Assembly: GCA_016791425.1 (NCBI GenBank)
Contig: JAEUMQ010000023.1
Location: forward strand, 146,758 to 210,757
Source of the DNA: Hyphomonadaceae bacterium
GTDB taxonomy: Bacteria; Pseudomonadota; Alphaproteobacteria; Caulobacterales; Aquidulcibacteraceae
DNA: 64,000 nucleotides
Direction of reading: 5' to 3'
This document shows, piece after piece, positions 43,231 through 51,421 of this stretch; positions within the stretch are counted from its first letter, which is position 1; each line of letters begins with the position of its first letter. The translations under genes were made by a program, and so were the position numbers. Under the pieces are notes generated by a model. The model was not told the origin of the DNA and did not search any database. It saw nothing but the letters and a program-made list of their open reading frames with translations.

Positions 43231-43280
43231 TGAAGTCCCGGCTTGACAATGGCGCATCGATGCTGAAGTATCGGCTTCAG
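43231..43280 (+). promoter_or_regulatory. Promoter of SRPBCC-arsR operon with two similar operator-like repeats
   Basis: TTGACA (43243-43248), 17 bases and AAGTAT (43266-43271) form a sigma-70-like promoter. Two copies of TGAAGTnnCGGCTT start at 43231 and 43264 (33 bases apart, about three helical turns). The second is a perfect inverted repeat CTGAAG-6-CTTCAG (43263-43280) over the -10; the first (TGAAG/CTTGA) runs into the -35. Binding by the operon's ArsR protein is inferred. Confidence 0.55.
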
Positions 43281-43295
43281 CAATGGAGGCCGCGC

Positions 43296-43763
43296 ATGGA
43301 GCCGAACACCGTCCACAACACGTTCGTCGTCGAGCGCGCCTATCCGAAGCCGCCCGAACGCGTCTTTCAGGCGTTCGCGAGCGCGGACCAGAAGCGGCGC
43401 TGGTTCGGCGAGGGCCCCGCTCACGATCTCGTCTCGTTCGAGCAGGATTTTCGCGCCGGCGGCTTTGAACGGTTGGTCTATCGCATGAAGGCGGGCACGC
43501 CGATCGCCGGGGCGTCGATCGCCAACGAGCTCTATTACCAGGAGATCACGGCCGACCGCCGCATCGTCTTCGCGCAGACGATGGCGATGAACGGCAAGCC
43601 GTTCTCCGCCACGCTCGTCACGATCGAGCTGCTGGGCAGCGATGCAGGCACGGATCTTCTCTGCACGCACCAGGGCGCATTCTTCGAGGGCGCCGACGGG
43701 CCGCAAATGCGCGAGCACGGCTGGCGCCAACTCTTCGAAAAGCTCGCGGCGCAGCTCGGGTAA
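43296..43763 (+). CDS. SRPBCC/AHSA1-family protein
   Basis: A 155-residue START-fold protein: TFVVERAYPKPPERVFQAFASADQKRRWFGEG at the start and DLLCTHQGAFFEGADG and HGWRQLFEKLA at the end are typical of the AHSA1 (Hsp90-activator-like) family found next to ArsR regulators. It probably binds a hydrophobic ligand; no enzyme activity is known for this branch. TGGAGG precedes ATG 43296. Its stop overlaps the ArsR start (TAATG). Confidence 0.85.
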   Translation: MEPNTVHNTFVVERAYPKPPERVFQAFASADQKRRWFGEGPAHDLVSFEQDFRAGGFERLVYRMKAGTPIAGASIANELYYQEITADRRIVFAQTMAMNGKPFSATLVTIELLGSDAGTDLLCTHQGAFFEGADGPQMREHGWRQLFEKLAAQLG

Positions 43764-44101
43764 TGCCGCGCGCGAAGCTCAGACCCGAGCGCGTCTTTCA
43801 CGCGCTCGGCGATCCCACGCGTCGTGCGATGGTGGAGCGCCTGTCGGAACGCCCGCACTCCGTTTCTGCGCTCGCTGGCCCACTCGGGGTGACGCTCACG
43901 GCGGTGGCGCAGCATCTGGCGGTGCTGGAAGAGAGCGGACTTGTCCGCACCGAGAAGATCGGTCGCGTTCGCACGGCGCGGCTCGAAGCGGCCGGCCTTT
44001 CGACGCTGGAGCAATGGATCAAGCAGCGCCGCACGCATTTCGAGCGGCAGCTCGACCGGCTCGGCGAACTCCTCGATGAAGACGACGACCCGCTCGTCTG
44101 A
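43763..44101 (+). CDS. ArsR-family transcriptional regulator
   Basis: This 112-residue winged-helix protein has HALGDPTRRAMVERLSERPHSVSALAGPLGVTLTAVAQHLAVLEESGLVRTEKIGRVRTARLEAAG. No clustered Cys residues are visible, so metal sensing by the usual Cys site is unlikely; this is the SRPBCC-linked ArsR branch. It overlaps the preceding gene by one base and probably represses the operon through the repeats at 43231-43280. The C-terminus ends in an acidic tail (DEDDDPLV). Confidence 0.87.
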   Translation: MPRAKLRPERVFHALGDPTRRAMVERLSERPHSVSALAGPLGVTLTAVAQHLAVLEESGLVRTEKIGRVRTARLEAAGLSTLEQWIKQRRTHFERQLDRLGELLDEDDDPLV

Positions 44102-44107
44102 GACGGC

Positions 44108-44332
44108 TCAGTCCTCGCCGTCGCCTTCCAGATCGATCTCCAGGATCGACACGGTCAGGTGCCAGGAGAGCTCGCCCTCCTCGTCGTCGCGCGAGATCAC
44201 GCCGATGAACTCGTCCTTGATGTAGACCTCGGCGCTATCGGTCTTGCGCGGCCGCTGGCGGATCTCGAGGTCCTTCGAGCCGAGCCGCTCGCGGAGGTAG
44301 GTCTGCAGCTTCGCGCGTTCCTCGGGATTCAC
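44108..44332 (-). CDS. DUF3126-family protein
   Basis: A 74-residue protein typical of alphaproteobacteria: LQTYLRERLGSKDLEIRQRPRKTDSAEVYIKDEFIGVISRDDEEGELSW. Family members are short, acidic and of unknown function. GTG at 44332 gives the usual family length; an upstream ATG adds 16 residues of low complexity. It is the last gene of the leftward group gatC-gatA-two small genes. Confidence 0.8.
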   Translation of the reverse strand: MNPEERAKLQTYLRERLGSKDLEIRQRPRKTDSAEVYIKDEFIGVISRDDEEGELSWHLTVSILEIDLEGDGED

Positions 44333-44417
44333 GGGGGCGGCCTCCTCAGACCCGGTTGACCCGCGATGCCTTCGGCCCATCCGCCCCGCGCGTCAACCCG
44401 CTTGTTTCAGAGGCGGC

Positions 44418-44690
44418 TCAGTCCTGATCGAGGTCCCAATGCGTCGCCGCGGCGCGCAAATGCCGGCCATAGAAGAACAACGCAGCCCCGGCTGCGCCGA
44501 ACGCCCCCATCACGCCCAGATAACCGTACATCTGCTCGGCGAGGGCGTCGGCGAACGTGAACGGGGTGTAGAGCGCGATCGCCCCGATCACCAGCGCGGT
44601 CGCGCCGCCGGTCTTGATGAAGATGTCGCCGAACAGGAAGTTGCGGTCGATCTCGCCGCGCGAACGGCGTTCATAATGCGGTTTCTTCAT
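44418..44690 (-). CDS. Small membrane protein, 90 aa
   Basis: Two membrane helices are predicted at about 25-46 and 56-75, with a basic N-terminus (KKPHYERRSRGEIDR) and a short C-terminal tail rich in charged residues. It lies 85 bases downstream of the DUF3126 upstream neighbour and 80 bases before the hypothetical gene at 44771. I do not recognise a family. Confidence 0.62.
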   Translation of the reverse strand: MKKPHYERRSRGEIDRNFLFGDIFIKTGGATALVIGAIALYTPFTFADALAEQMYGYLGVMGAFGAAGAALFFYGRHLRAAATHWDLDQD

Positions 44691-44770
44691 GCGCAGGGCC
44701 TAGCGCGAGTCGAGCGCTTCGCCTTGTTTCGTTGCGCAGCAGGACCGACCGGGAAGCGCTACCTTCGAAG

Positions 44771-45154
44771 CTACAAGCCGCGCGGATAATCCGGGTGCTG
44801 ATCGAGCTCGTACGAGATCGCCGCGCTTCGCGCCTCGGACTTCACTTCATTCGAGCAATTCGAGCGCGCGAAGGCCTGCACCAGCTCCAGCGCGCGCGGC
44901 TGGTTGTCGGTCCAGCCCGATTGTGTGTCGTAGAGCGTGACGAAAGCCGTCCAGGGCATCATCGTCTGGCCGAGCGTCTTCGACTCGAAGATCTTCTCGA
45001 AATTGCGTTGGAAGAAGCCGAGACGGGCGCCGAGCGTGCCGACATCGGCGCCGCGCAACTCGTCGAGGAATTCCCGCCAGTCCCGGCTCGCTTGCGCACA
45101 CATCTCCAGGATGCGCATGTCGCCCCGGCCCAGGCGCTCCAAAAGCTCATGCAT
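44771..45154 (-). CDS. Hypothetical protein, 127 aa
   Basis: The start lies three bases after the gatA stop, so it is translated from the gatA message. The protein is mostly helical and soluble, with RILEMCAQASRDWREFLDELRG near the N-terminus and a conserved-looking WTAFVTLYDTQSG. No known domain was recognised. Its position makes it a possible accessory of the gatCA operon. Confidence 0.65.
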   Translation of the reverse strand: MHELLERLGRGDMRILEMCAQASRDWREFLDELRGADVGTLGARLGFFQRNFEKIFESKTLGQTMMPWTAFVTLYDTQSGWTDNQPRALELVQAFARSNCSNEVKSEARSAAISYELDQHPDYPRGL

Positions 45155-45157
45155 GTC

Positions 45158-46642
45158 CTAGCTCCACCAAGCTTGGGGGCGGGCCTTGAAGGCCGCCGCC
45201 TGTTCCAACGCCGCTCCTACGGCGAACACCGTCTCTTCATCGAGCGCGCGGCCAATGACCTGAAGCCCCAGGGGAAGGCCTCGCGCGTCCGTCGCAGCCG
45301 GCACCGAAATGCCGGGCAGCCCCGCTAGATTGGCGGTCACGGTGAAAATGTCATTCAGATACATCTCAACGGGGTCGCCGCCCTTCTCCCCTAAGGCGAA
45401 CGCCGCCGATGGCGTCGCCGGCGTCAGCACCGCATCCACGTCCGCGAACGCCGCGCGGAAATCGTCCGCGATGCGCCGCCGCACCTTCTGCGCCCGGAGA
45501 TAATACGCATCGTAATAGCCGGCGGAAAGCACATAGGCGCCAATGACGATGCGTCTTTGCACCTCCTCGCCGAAGCCGGAGGCGCGGGTCTTCTCGTAGG
45601 AGTCCAGCAGGTCCTTGCCCGTCACGCGGGCGCCGTAGCGCATGCCGTCATACCGCGCGAGGTTCGAGGACGCCTCCGCCGGCGCGACAATATAATAGCA
45701 GGGCAGCGCGTATTTCGTGTGCGGCAGCGAGATCGGCTTCACCTTGGCGCCCGCCGCCTTCAGCCACTCGACGCCTTTTTCCCACAATGCCTCGATTTCA
45801 GGCGCCATGCCGTCGGCGCGGTATTCCCTCGGCACGCCGATGGTCAGGCCCTTCACGCCCCGCGCGCACGCCTTGCGGAAATCCGGGACCTTGGCCGGCA
45901 GGGAGGTGGAATCCTTCGGGTCATGGCCGGACATGCTTTGGAGCATGATCGCGGCGTCCTCCACGGTCTTGGCGATCGGCCCCGCCTGGTCGAGCGAGGA
46001 GGCGAACGCGACAATCCCCCAACGCGAGCAGCGGCCATAGGTCGGCTTCATGCCGACCGTGCCGGTGAAGGCCGCGGGCTGGCGGATCGAGCCGCCGGTG
46101 TCGGTGGCGGTGGCGGCAAGGCAGAGGTCGGCGGCGGTCGCGGAGGCTGAGCCGCCGGAGGAACCGCCGGGGGTGAGCCGGTCGTCTGCATTGCCGCGCC
46201 GCCACGGATTCACCACCGGGCCGAACCGGCTCGTCTCGTTCGACGAGCCCATCGCGAACTCGTCCATGTTGAGCTTGCCGAGCATCACAGCGCCGGCATT
46301 CCAGAGGTTGGCGGTGACCGTGCTCTCGTAGGTCGGCGTGAACTCCCCGAGGATGTTCGAGCACGCCGTGGTGCGCACGCCCTCGGTGCAGAAGAGGTCC
46401 TTGATCCCGAGGGGCGCGCCTTCGAGCGCGCCCAGCTTCGCCTTGGGCTTGGCGCGGCGGGCGTCGGAGGCCTTCGCCATCGCGCGCGCCTTCTTCTCGG
46501 TCACGACGACATAGGCGTTCAGTTTCGGGTTCGCCGCCGCGATCGCCTTCAGGAAGGCGTCAGTGATCTCAGCTGAGGAGAATTCCTTCTTGGCGAGGCC
46601 GTCGAGCGCGGCGGCCAGGGTCAGGGATGTCAATTCGGTCAT
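45158..46642 (-). CDS. gatA: Aspartyl/glutamyl-tRNA amidotransferase subunit A
   Basis: This 494-residue amidase subunit releases ammonia from glutamine for amidation of misacylated tRNA. The Ser-cisSer-Lys triad is complete: K81 (LGIKDLF), cis-S161 (TPGGSSGGS) and nucleophile S185 ([10 protein letters not shown]). The C-terminus ends in [10 protein letters not shown]. Length and layout are typical. gatC starts upstream in the same direction with a 140-base gap containing a GC-rich hairpin, and a small gene follows by three bases. Confidence 0.96.
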   Translation of the reverse strand: MTELTSLTLAAALDGLAKKEFSSAEITDAFLKAIAAANPKLNAYVVVTEKKARAMAKASDARRAKPKAKLGALEGAPLGIKDLFCTEGVRTTACSNILGEFTPTYESTVTANLWNAGAVMLGKLNMDEFAMGSSNETSRFGPVVNPWRRGNADDRLTPGGSSGGSASATAADLCLAATATDTGGSIRQPAAFTGTVGMKPTYGRCSRWGIVAFASSLDQAGPIAKTVEDAAIMLQSMSGHDPKDSTSLPAKVPDFRKACARGVKGLTIGVPREYRADGMAPEIEALWEKGVEWLKAAGAKVKPISLPHTKYALPCYYIVAPAEASSNLARYDGMRYGARVTGKDLLDSYEKTRASGFGEEVQRRIVIGAYVLSAGYYDAYYLRAQKVRRRIADDFRAAFADVDAVLTPATPSAAFALGEKGGDPVEMYLNDIFTVTANLAGLPGISVPAATDARGLPLGLQVIGRALDEETVFAVGAALEQAAAFKARPQAWWS

Positions 46643-46736
46643 GATCGGAACTCAGGGACTGCACGGACGGGAAGCGTGGGGCGCTTTCCCCTGTCGCTGC
46701 TGCGACGCCGCTAGCTGAGGCGCCCTGCGCGCTCTG

Positions 46737-46761
46737 CAGCTCCCCCATCCAGGGGGAGCTG
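46737..46761. repeat. GC-rich palindromic repeat, copy A
   Basis: CAGCTCCCCC-ATCCA-GGGGGAGCTG is a 10-pair stem in the gatC-gatA gap. It shares the CTCCCC/GGGGAG core with two other palindromes at 48494-48517 and 58559-58599. Confidence 0.55.
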
Positions 46762-46782
46762 GGCGCTCCTTCCTGCGAGCGC

Positions 46783-47073
46783 TCACTCCACCACCTTCGG
46801 CACCACGAAAAACCCGTCCTCGGCCTTGGGGGCGTTGGCCAGCACCTTCGCGGGATCGTTGCCGTCGGTGACCTTGTCCTCGCGCATCGGCAGCTTGGCG
46901 TCGGGCACCGCGCTCGTCATCGGCTCGACGCCCTCGACATCAACCTCGTTGAGCTGCTCGATCCAGGCGAGGATGCCGTTCAGCTCACTCACCATCGGCT
47001 TCACGCGCGCCTCGGGGAGCGCGATGCGCGCCAAACGCGCCACCTTGCGCACGGTGTTCTCATCGATCGCCAT
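46783..47073 (-). CDS. gatC: Aspartyl/glutamyl-tRNA amidotransferase subunit C
   Basis: This 96-residue subunit bridges GatA and GatB. The N-terminus [19 protein letters not shown] and [27 protein letters not shown] are characteristic, as is the terminal [12 protein letters not shown] use ATG 47073 because upstream in-frame sequence is low in structure and would not fit the family. It starts 35 bases after the DUF599 stop and precedes gatA. Confidence 0.95.
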   Translation of the reverse strand: MAIDENTVRKVARLARIALPEARVKPMVSELNGILAWIEQLNEVDVEGVEPMTSAVPDAKLPMREDKVTDGNDPAKVLANAPKAEDGFFVVPKVVE

Positions 47074-47108
47074 GGAGGCCCTTGCGCTAGCAGCGCCGGG
47101 CGCCGCTT

Positions 47109-47837
47109 TCAAGCTGGGGGCCGTTGCTCGCGGACCAGATCGCGGATCCGGCGCACGCCCTTCGCCGCCGGCGACATCACCTGGCGCACCATCAGGAGCG
47201 CAACCGCGCCGGCGGTCGCGGCCATGCAGGCCCAAGCTCCGAAGAGCCACGCGGCCGCCGCCAGGGCGAAATAATAGCCCCGCACGCCGGAATTGAAGTT
47301 CGACAGCGCCGGACCGAGCACCTCAGAGGCGGCAAGCGCGTACTTGTCGGCCTCCGCCGCCGCCCTCTCGGCGTCCGGCCCCGCCCCGGCCGGCGGCCCC
47401 GGCATGGCGCCGACGATGGCCAGGCAATAATTCATCTGGCGAATGGCCCAGATGAAATCGAGCAGGCCGCGGGTCAGCGCGACGGTGACCAGGGCCAGCT
47501 TCAGGTCGAACAGGAACCGCGTCGAATGCGGCATGAGCTCAAGGCTCGAGACTGAGCGCCAGGCGGCGTCCCCGGAAAAGAGCGCGCCCACCACCGCGGC
47601 GATCATCAGCATGCTGGTGGAGGCGAAGAAGCTCGCCGAGTTCAGCAGGTGGCCAAGCAGATTGGCGTCGAGGAAGCGGTTCTCGCGCCCCGCCATGGCG
47701 CGCATCCAGCCGGTGCGGATCGCGACCATGTCGGCGTTGATGCCGCGGCCGCCGGCGGCCAGCTTCAGCGCCGGCGCGTAGAAGATCCAGGCAAGCGCGA
47801 AAAGCGCCAGCGCGATCTGGTCGGGGAGCGGTATCAC
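47109..47837 (-). CDS. DUF599-family membrane protein
   Basis: A 242-residue inner-membrane protein with about four helices (about 5-25, 65-90, 112-130, 195-225) and the family pieces [39 protein letters not shown], and [13 protein letters not shown]. Its function is unknown. It lies upstream of gatC on the same strand and diverges from ruvX with 72 bases between the starts. Confidence 0.78.
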   Translation of the reverse strand: MIPLPDQIALALFALAWIFYAPALKLAAGGRGINADMVAIRTGWMRAMAGRENRFLDANLLGHLLNSASFFASTSMLMIAAVVGALFSGDAAWRSVSSLELMPHSTRFLFDLKLALVTVALTRGLLDFIWAIRQMNYCLAIVGAMPGPPAGAGPDAERAAAEADKYALAASEVLGPALSNFNSGVRGYYFALAAAAWLFGAWACMAATAGAVALLMVRQVMSPAAKGVRRIRDLVREQRPPA

Positions 47838-47909
47838 GCGCCCGCATAGCCTGCGCCGGCCCTTCCCCGCAATTGACGCGGGGGCCGCTCGCGCGCGAGA
47901 TCGCCGCGT

Positions 47910-48380
47910 TTGCCGCTTCTCGACATCTCCCCCTTCGCCGCCGCGCTGCCGGCGGGCGCGCTCCTCGGCCTCGATCCGGGGAGCAAGCGCATCGGCGTGG
48001 CGGTCAGCGATGCGACGCGGCTCATCGCCTCGCCGTTCGACGTGATCGCGCGGACGAGGTTCTCGGAGGATGCGGCGCGCATCTTCGCCCTCTACGATGC
48101 GCGCGCCTGCGTCGGGTTCGTGATCGGCCTACCGCTCAACATGGACGGGACGGCCGGGCCTGCCGCGCAATCGGCGCGGGCCTTCGCACGCAATTTGCTC
48201 GGCATACGCGACGTTCCGCTCCTGCTCTGGGACGAGCGCCTTTCGACGTCGGCGGCGACGCGCACGCTAATCGACGCGGACGCCTCACGCCGCCGGCGCG
48301 GGGAAGTCGTCGACAAGGTCGCGGCCGGCTACATGCTGCAAGGCGCGCTCGACGCCCTGCAAGAACGCGCGCTTCCATGA
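47910..48380 (+). CDS. ruvX: Putative Holliday junction resolvase (RuvX/YqgF)
   Basis: This 156-residue RNase H-fold protein has LLGLDPGSKRIGVAVSD (metal Asp22), VIGLPLNMDGTAG, LLLWDERLSTSAATRTL and DKVAAGYMLQGALD, with acidic residues in the expected sites. The family is implicated in ribosomal RNA 5'-end processing and possibly junction resolution. The start is TTG at 47910 by frame and family length. It lies before an AEC transporter and is divergent from the DUF599-gat operon. Confidence 0.88.
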   Translation: MPLLDISPFAAALPAGALLGLDPGSKRIGVAVSDATRLIASPFDVIARTRFSEDAARIFALYDARACVGFVIGLPLNMDGTAGPAAQSARAFARNLLGIRDVPLLLWDERLSTSAATRTLIDADASRRRRGEVVDKVAAGYMLQGALDALQERALP

Positions 48381-48493
48381 GCGTCGGCAGGAGGAGCGCA
48401 CGCCCCTCCCCTATCAGGGAACCTCCGTCCGCTGACAATTCGCGGACCCAAACACGGCCAATTGCAGAGAACCGCGGCACACCCCACCCCCTG

Positions 48494-48517
48494 CCCCCTC
48501 CCCTCGAGGGGAGGGGG
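48494..48517. repeat. GC-rich palindromic repeat, copy B
   Basis: A perfect 24-base palindrome of the CTCCCCTCGAGGGGAG type lies between ruvX and the AEC transporter, 37 bases before the transporter ATG. Confidence 0.6.
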
Positions 48518-48554
48518 ACGCTTCTTCCCGCAACGGTCCGTGTCCGGAGCGTCC

Positions 48555-49481
48555 ATGCCTGATATCTTCCAGGCGCTGGCGCCGATCTTCATCATCATCG
48601 CGCTCGGCTTCGCGGCGCGCGCGGCGCGCATCTTCCCGGAAGAGACATGGGGCGCGGTCAACCGGTTCGGCTATTTCGTCCCCTATCCGGCCTTTCTCTT
48701 CTCCACCACGGCCGGCGCAGACCTCCACGCGCACAATGCCGGCCCGTTTCTGACCGCCTGCATCGCGGGCTTTCTGGCGATGGCCGGGATCGCGCTTTCC
48801 ACGCGGCTCCTCTTCCGCAAGGACGGCCCGGCGTTCACAAGCGTCTTCCAAGGCGCGGCGCGCTGGAACGGCTTCGTCATTCTCGCAGCAGGGGACCGTC
48901 TCTACGGCGCGGGCGGACGCGAGCTCATCGCGCTCGCCTTCGGGCCGCTGGTGCTGATGGTCAACATCATTTGCGTCGGCGTGCTGGCGCGCTGGGGCAA
49001 GGAGCGGATCGTCTCCACGCGCGCCCTCGCCGCGCAGATCGCGGGCAACCCGCTCGTGCTCTCATGCGCGGCGGGGCTGGCGTTCAATCTCGCTAGGACT
49101 CTGTGGGGCTTCGGCGATCTCGGAGTCGCCAGCGATGCGCTGAAGACGCTCGGCGCGGCGGCGCTGCCGCTGGCGCTGGTGTGCATCGGCGCGGGGCTCG
49201 ATTTCGGGCCGCTCCGGCGCGGCTGGACCTATGTCGCGACATCGTGTGCGCTCAAGCTCGTCGCGGGCCCCGCCGTCCTCTACGCATCGGCGCTTGCGTT
49301 CGGGCTCGATGCGCGCACCGCGGCAGTCTGCGGCGGCATCGGCGCCACCTCGACCGCGGCGGCCTCCTACACGCTCGCGCGCGAGATGGGCGGGGACGCG
49401 CGGCTGATGGCGGGCATCGTCACGGCGACCACGCTCCTCTCCTTCATCACCATGCCCATCGCGATTGCGCTCACGCGCTAA
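48555..49481 (+). CDS. AEC-family transporter
   Basis: The protein has 308 residues with about ten membrane helices and a central symmetry break, as in the auxin-efflux-carrier family (bile-acid/BASS fold). Landmarks are GYFVPYPAFLFSTTAG near residue 43, FQGAARWNGFVILAA, and CGGIGATSTAAASYTLAREMGGD near the C-terminus. Bacterial members carry dicarboxylates or amino acids; specificity is not readable. ATG 48555 is the first start after the palindrome. The gene is followed by a small membrane protein. Confidence 0.83.
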   Translation: MPDIFQALAPIFIIIALGFAARAARIFPEETWGAVNRFGYFVPYPAFLFSTTAGADLHAHNAGPFLTACIAGFLAMAGIALSTRLLFRKDGPAFTSVFQGAARWNGFVILAAGDRLYGAGGRELIALAFGPLVLMVNIICVGVLARWGKERIVSTRALAAQIAGNPLVLSCAAGLAFNLARTLWGFGDLGVASDALKTLGAAALPLALVCIGAGLDFGPLRRGWTYVATSCALKLVAGPAVLYASALAFGLDARTAAVCGGIGATSTAAASYTLAREMGGDARLMAGIVTATTLLSFITMPIAIALTR

Positions 49482-49524
49482 CGCCGACCGTGATAACCTC
49501 ACGGCGTCCCGTCGCGGGGCGGCC

Positions 49525-49764
49525 ATGCGCACCAAAGGCTGGTTCGGACGCAAACTCGTCGGCTTCGGCATCGGGCCGCGCACATGGGAAGGCGCGGCCG
49601 TGATCGTGGTTTTTGCGGCCGGATTTCCCGTGCTGCTCGGCTGGGCGGCGCCGCAGATCGCGGCCGCGAGCGGCCTTGCCGAGGCGCTCATTCGCCTTGC
49701 GCTGATCGCCGCATGGGTCGGCGCTCTGGCGGGCGTCATCGTGCTCACCTGCGAGGAGAGCTAA
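49525..49764 (+). CDS. Small membrane protein, 79 aa
   Basis: Two helices are predicted (about 22-40 and 52-74) with a short loop. The N-terminus is basic. It starts 43 bases after the transporter. It overlaps the next leftward gene by 20 bases at the 3' end. No family is recognised. Confidence 0.6.
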   Translation: MRTKGWFGRKLVGFGIGPRTWEGAAVIVVFAAGFPVLLGWAAPQIAAASGLAEALIRLALIAAWVGALAGVIVLTCEES

Positions 49765-50014
49765 GCCCGCCGCCGAACAATTCGCCCTGCGCCCATTCGG
49801 AGGGCGACGACAGCACCGCCACCGGCGCCGAGGTCATCGGCGCAACCACCTCCGGCGCAGCTTGCGCCAGCGCACGGGCAGGCTCGGCCATCCGCGTGGG
49901 CTCAACGCGCGCACGCGGCGCGGCTTGCGCCTCGGCGGCGGGCGCGAGGCCGGCGACGACGGCCGCCATGGCGAACCCGATCGGCTTCAGGGGGGGCAGA
50001 TCACGATTTCTCAT
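49745..50014 (-). CDS. Small secreted protein, 89 aa
   Basis: A signal peptide (KPIGFAMAAVVAGLAPAAEA) precedes an Ala/Pro-rich, low-complexity mature part. GAGGAG lies eight bases before the ATG. It is divergent from pyrB and overlaps the small membrane gene tail-to-tail. No domain is recognised. Confidence 0.55.
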   Translation of the reverse strand: MRNRDLPPLKPIGFAMAAVVAGLAPAAEAQAAPRARVEPTRMAEPARALAQAAPEVVAPMTSAPVAVLSSPSEWAQGELFGGGLSSPRR

Positions 50015-50256
50015 CTCAAACTCTCCTCGGACTTTCCCGTCCCGGGCCCCCGCCCCTGACTGGCCTTGTGCGTCCCGGCGCTTCCCGGGCTGTTGATCCG
50101 CGCTTGGGGCCTGTCAGCCGTCCGCTCTTAGTTAACCCACCATTCACCATAAGAACAAAATGAGTACAAGAGGGAGTCGCGGGCCAAATCAAGGCATTGT
50201 TAAAGAATCCGCGCCGGCGCTTGCCGCAGTTCCGCCCAGGGGCTTAACAAGCGCGC

Positions 50257-51240
50257 ATGGCTGCGCCCTCCGGCAAGATTCCCAGACACGACCCGCCGCG
50301 CCGCTTCCCGCATCGGCATCTGCTTGCCATCTCGGACTTGTCTCGGTCCGACATCGAATTTCTGCTCGACCGCGCGGAGGCGTTCACGCCGCTTGCGGAG
50401 CAGCGCGTGAAGAAGCTCGACGCGTTAAAGGGCCGGACACTTATCAACTTGTTTTTCGAGCCCTCGACGCGGACTCAGTCCTCGTTCGAGCTCGCCGGGA
50501 AGCGTTTGGGCGCGGACGTGGTGAACATGTCGGCCTCCTCTTCGTCCGTGACCAAGGGCGAAACGCTCATCGACACGGCCGCTACGCTCAATGCGATGAG
50601 CCCCGATCTTCTGGTCGTGCGGCATGGATCGAGCGGCGCGGCGGAGCTGCTGGCGCGCAAGGTCTCCTGCTCGGTGATCAACGCAGGCGACGGGCAGCAC
50701 GAGCACCCTACGCAGGCGCTCCTGGACGCGCTCACCATCCGCCGCGAGATCGGCCGCATCGAGGGCGTGCGCATCGCGATCTGCGGCGATGTCATGCACT
50801 CGCGCGTGGCGCGCTCGAACGCGCTCCTGCTCACCATGCTCGGCGCCGAGGTGCGCCTTGTCGGCCCGCCGACGCTGCTGCCCGCCTCCTCCGCACGCTG
50901 GGGCGCTTCGGTGCACCACGACATGAAGGAAGGGCTCGCCGGCGCCGATGTGGTGATGATGCTCCGCCTGCAGCGCGAGCGCATGCAGGGCGGGTTCATC
51001 CCGTCGGCGCGGGAGTTCTTCTGGTTCTACGGGCTCGACGAAGAAAAGCTGCGCCACGCCAAGCCGGGCGCGTTCGTCATGCACCCAGGCCCGATGAATC
51101 GCGGCGTCGAGATCGACAGCGCCATCGCCGACGATGCGCGCATCTCGCTCATCGAGCGGCAGGTGAAGATGGGCGTGGCGCTCCGCATGGCCGTTCTGGT
51201 GGCGCTCGCCGAGCACGGCGCGAACGAGAGCGGCGAATGA
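50257..51240 (+). CDS. pyrB: Aspartate carbamoyltransferase catalytic subunit
   Basis: The enzyme forms carbamoyl aspartate in pyrimidine synthesis. At 327 residues it has the carbamoyl phosphate loop [12 protein letters not shown] (S70-T71-R72-T73), the 80s loop SSVTKGET with K100, [26 protein letters not shown] and the C-terminal [12 protein letters not shown]. No pyrI-type regulatory subunit follows; the next gene is pyrC-like, the usual partner in class A ATCases of this type. The upstream gap of 242 bases has a weak CtrA-like half-site near 50132. Confidence 0.96.
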   Translation: MAAPSGKIPRHDPPRRFPHRHLLAISDLSRSDIEFLLDRAEAFTPLAEQRVKKLDALKGRTLINLFFEPSTRTQSSFELAGKRLGADVVNMSASSSSVTKGETLIDTAATLNAMSPDLLVVRHGSSGAAELLARKVSCSVINAGDGQHEHPTQALLDALTIRREIGRIEGVRIAICGDVMHSRVARSNALLLTMLGAEVRLVGPPTLLPASSARWGASVHHDMKEGLAGADVVMMLRLQRERMQGGFIPSAREFFWFYGLDEEKLRHAKPGAFVMHPGPMNRGVEIDSAIADDARISLIERQVKMGVALRMAVLVALAEHGANESGE

Positions 51241-51252
51241 CGGGAGCATCGC

Positions 51253-51408
51253 ATGTGGCTCTTTCTCCTATGGTGGTGCGTGGACGATCACCTCGCGGCG
51301 GCGCTGGACGCGCCGAAGCTCGGCAGCCTGCCGATCTGGGTCCCGCTGATCATCGGGCTCGCCTTCTCAACCACGATTTCGCTGGCGTCGAAGAAAGACC
51401 GCGATTGA
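51253..51408 (+). CDS. Small membrane protein between pyrB and pyrC-like gene, 51 aa
   Basis: The gene starts 12 bases after the pyrB stop with GGGAG before its ATG and ends 13 bases before the pyrC-like start. It encodes a Trp-rich N-terminus (WLFLLWWCVDD), a turn (LDAPKLGSLPIW) and one clear membrane helix (VPLIIGLAFSTTISLAS) with a basic tail. It is too short for a family call. Its place inside the pyrBC unit suggests translation coupling rather than chance. Confidence 0.55.
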   Translation: MWLFLLWWCVDDHLAAALDAPKLGSLPIWVPLIIGLAFSTTISLASKKDRD

Positions 51409-51421
51409 GCCGCCTCCCCGC

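Noticed and set aside
50132..50146. CtrA-like half-site TTAA-N7-TTCA upstream of pyrB
   Set aside because: One half mismatches and such matches are common by chance; not counted as a feature.
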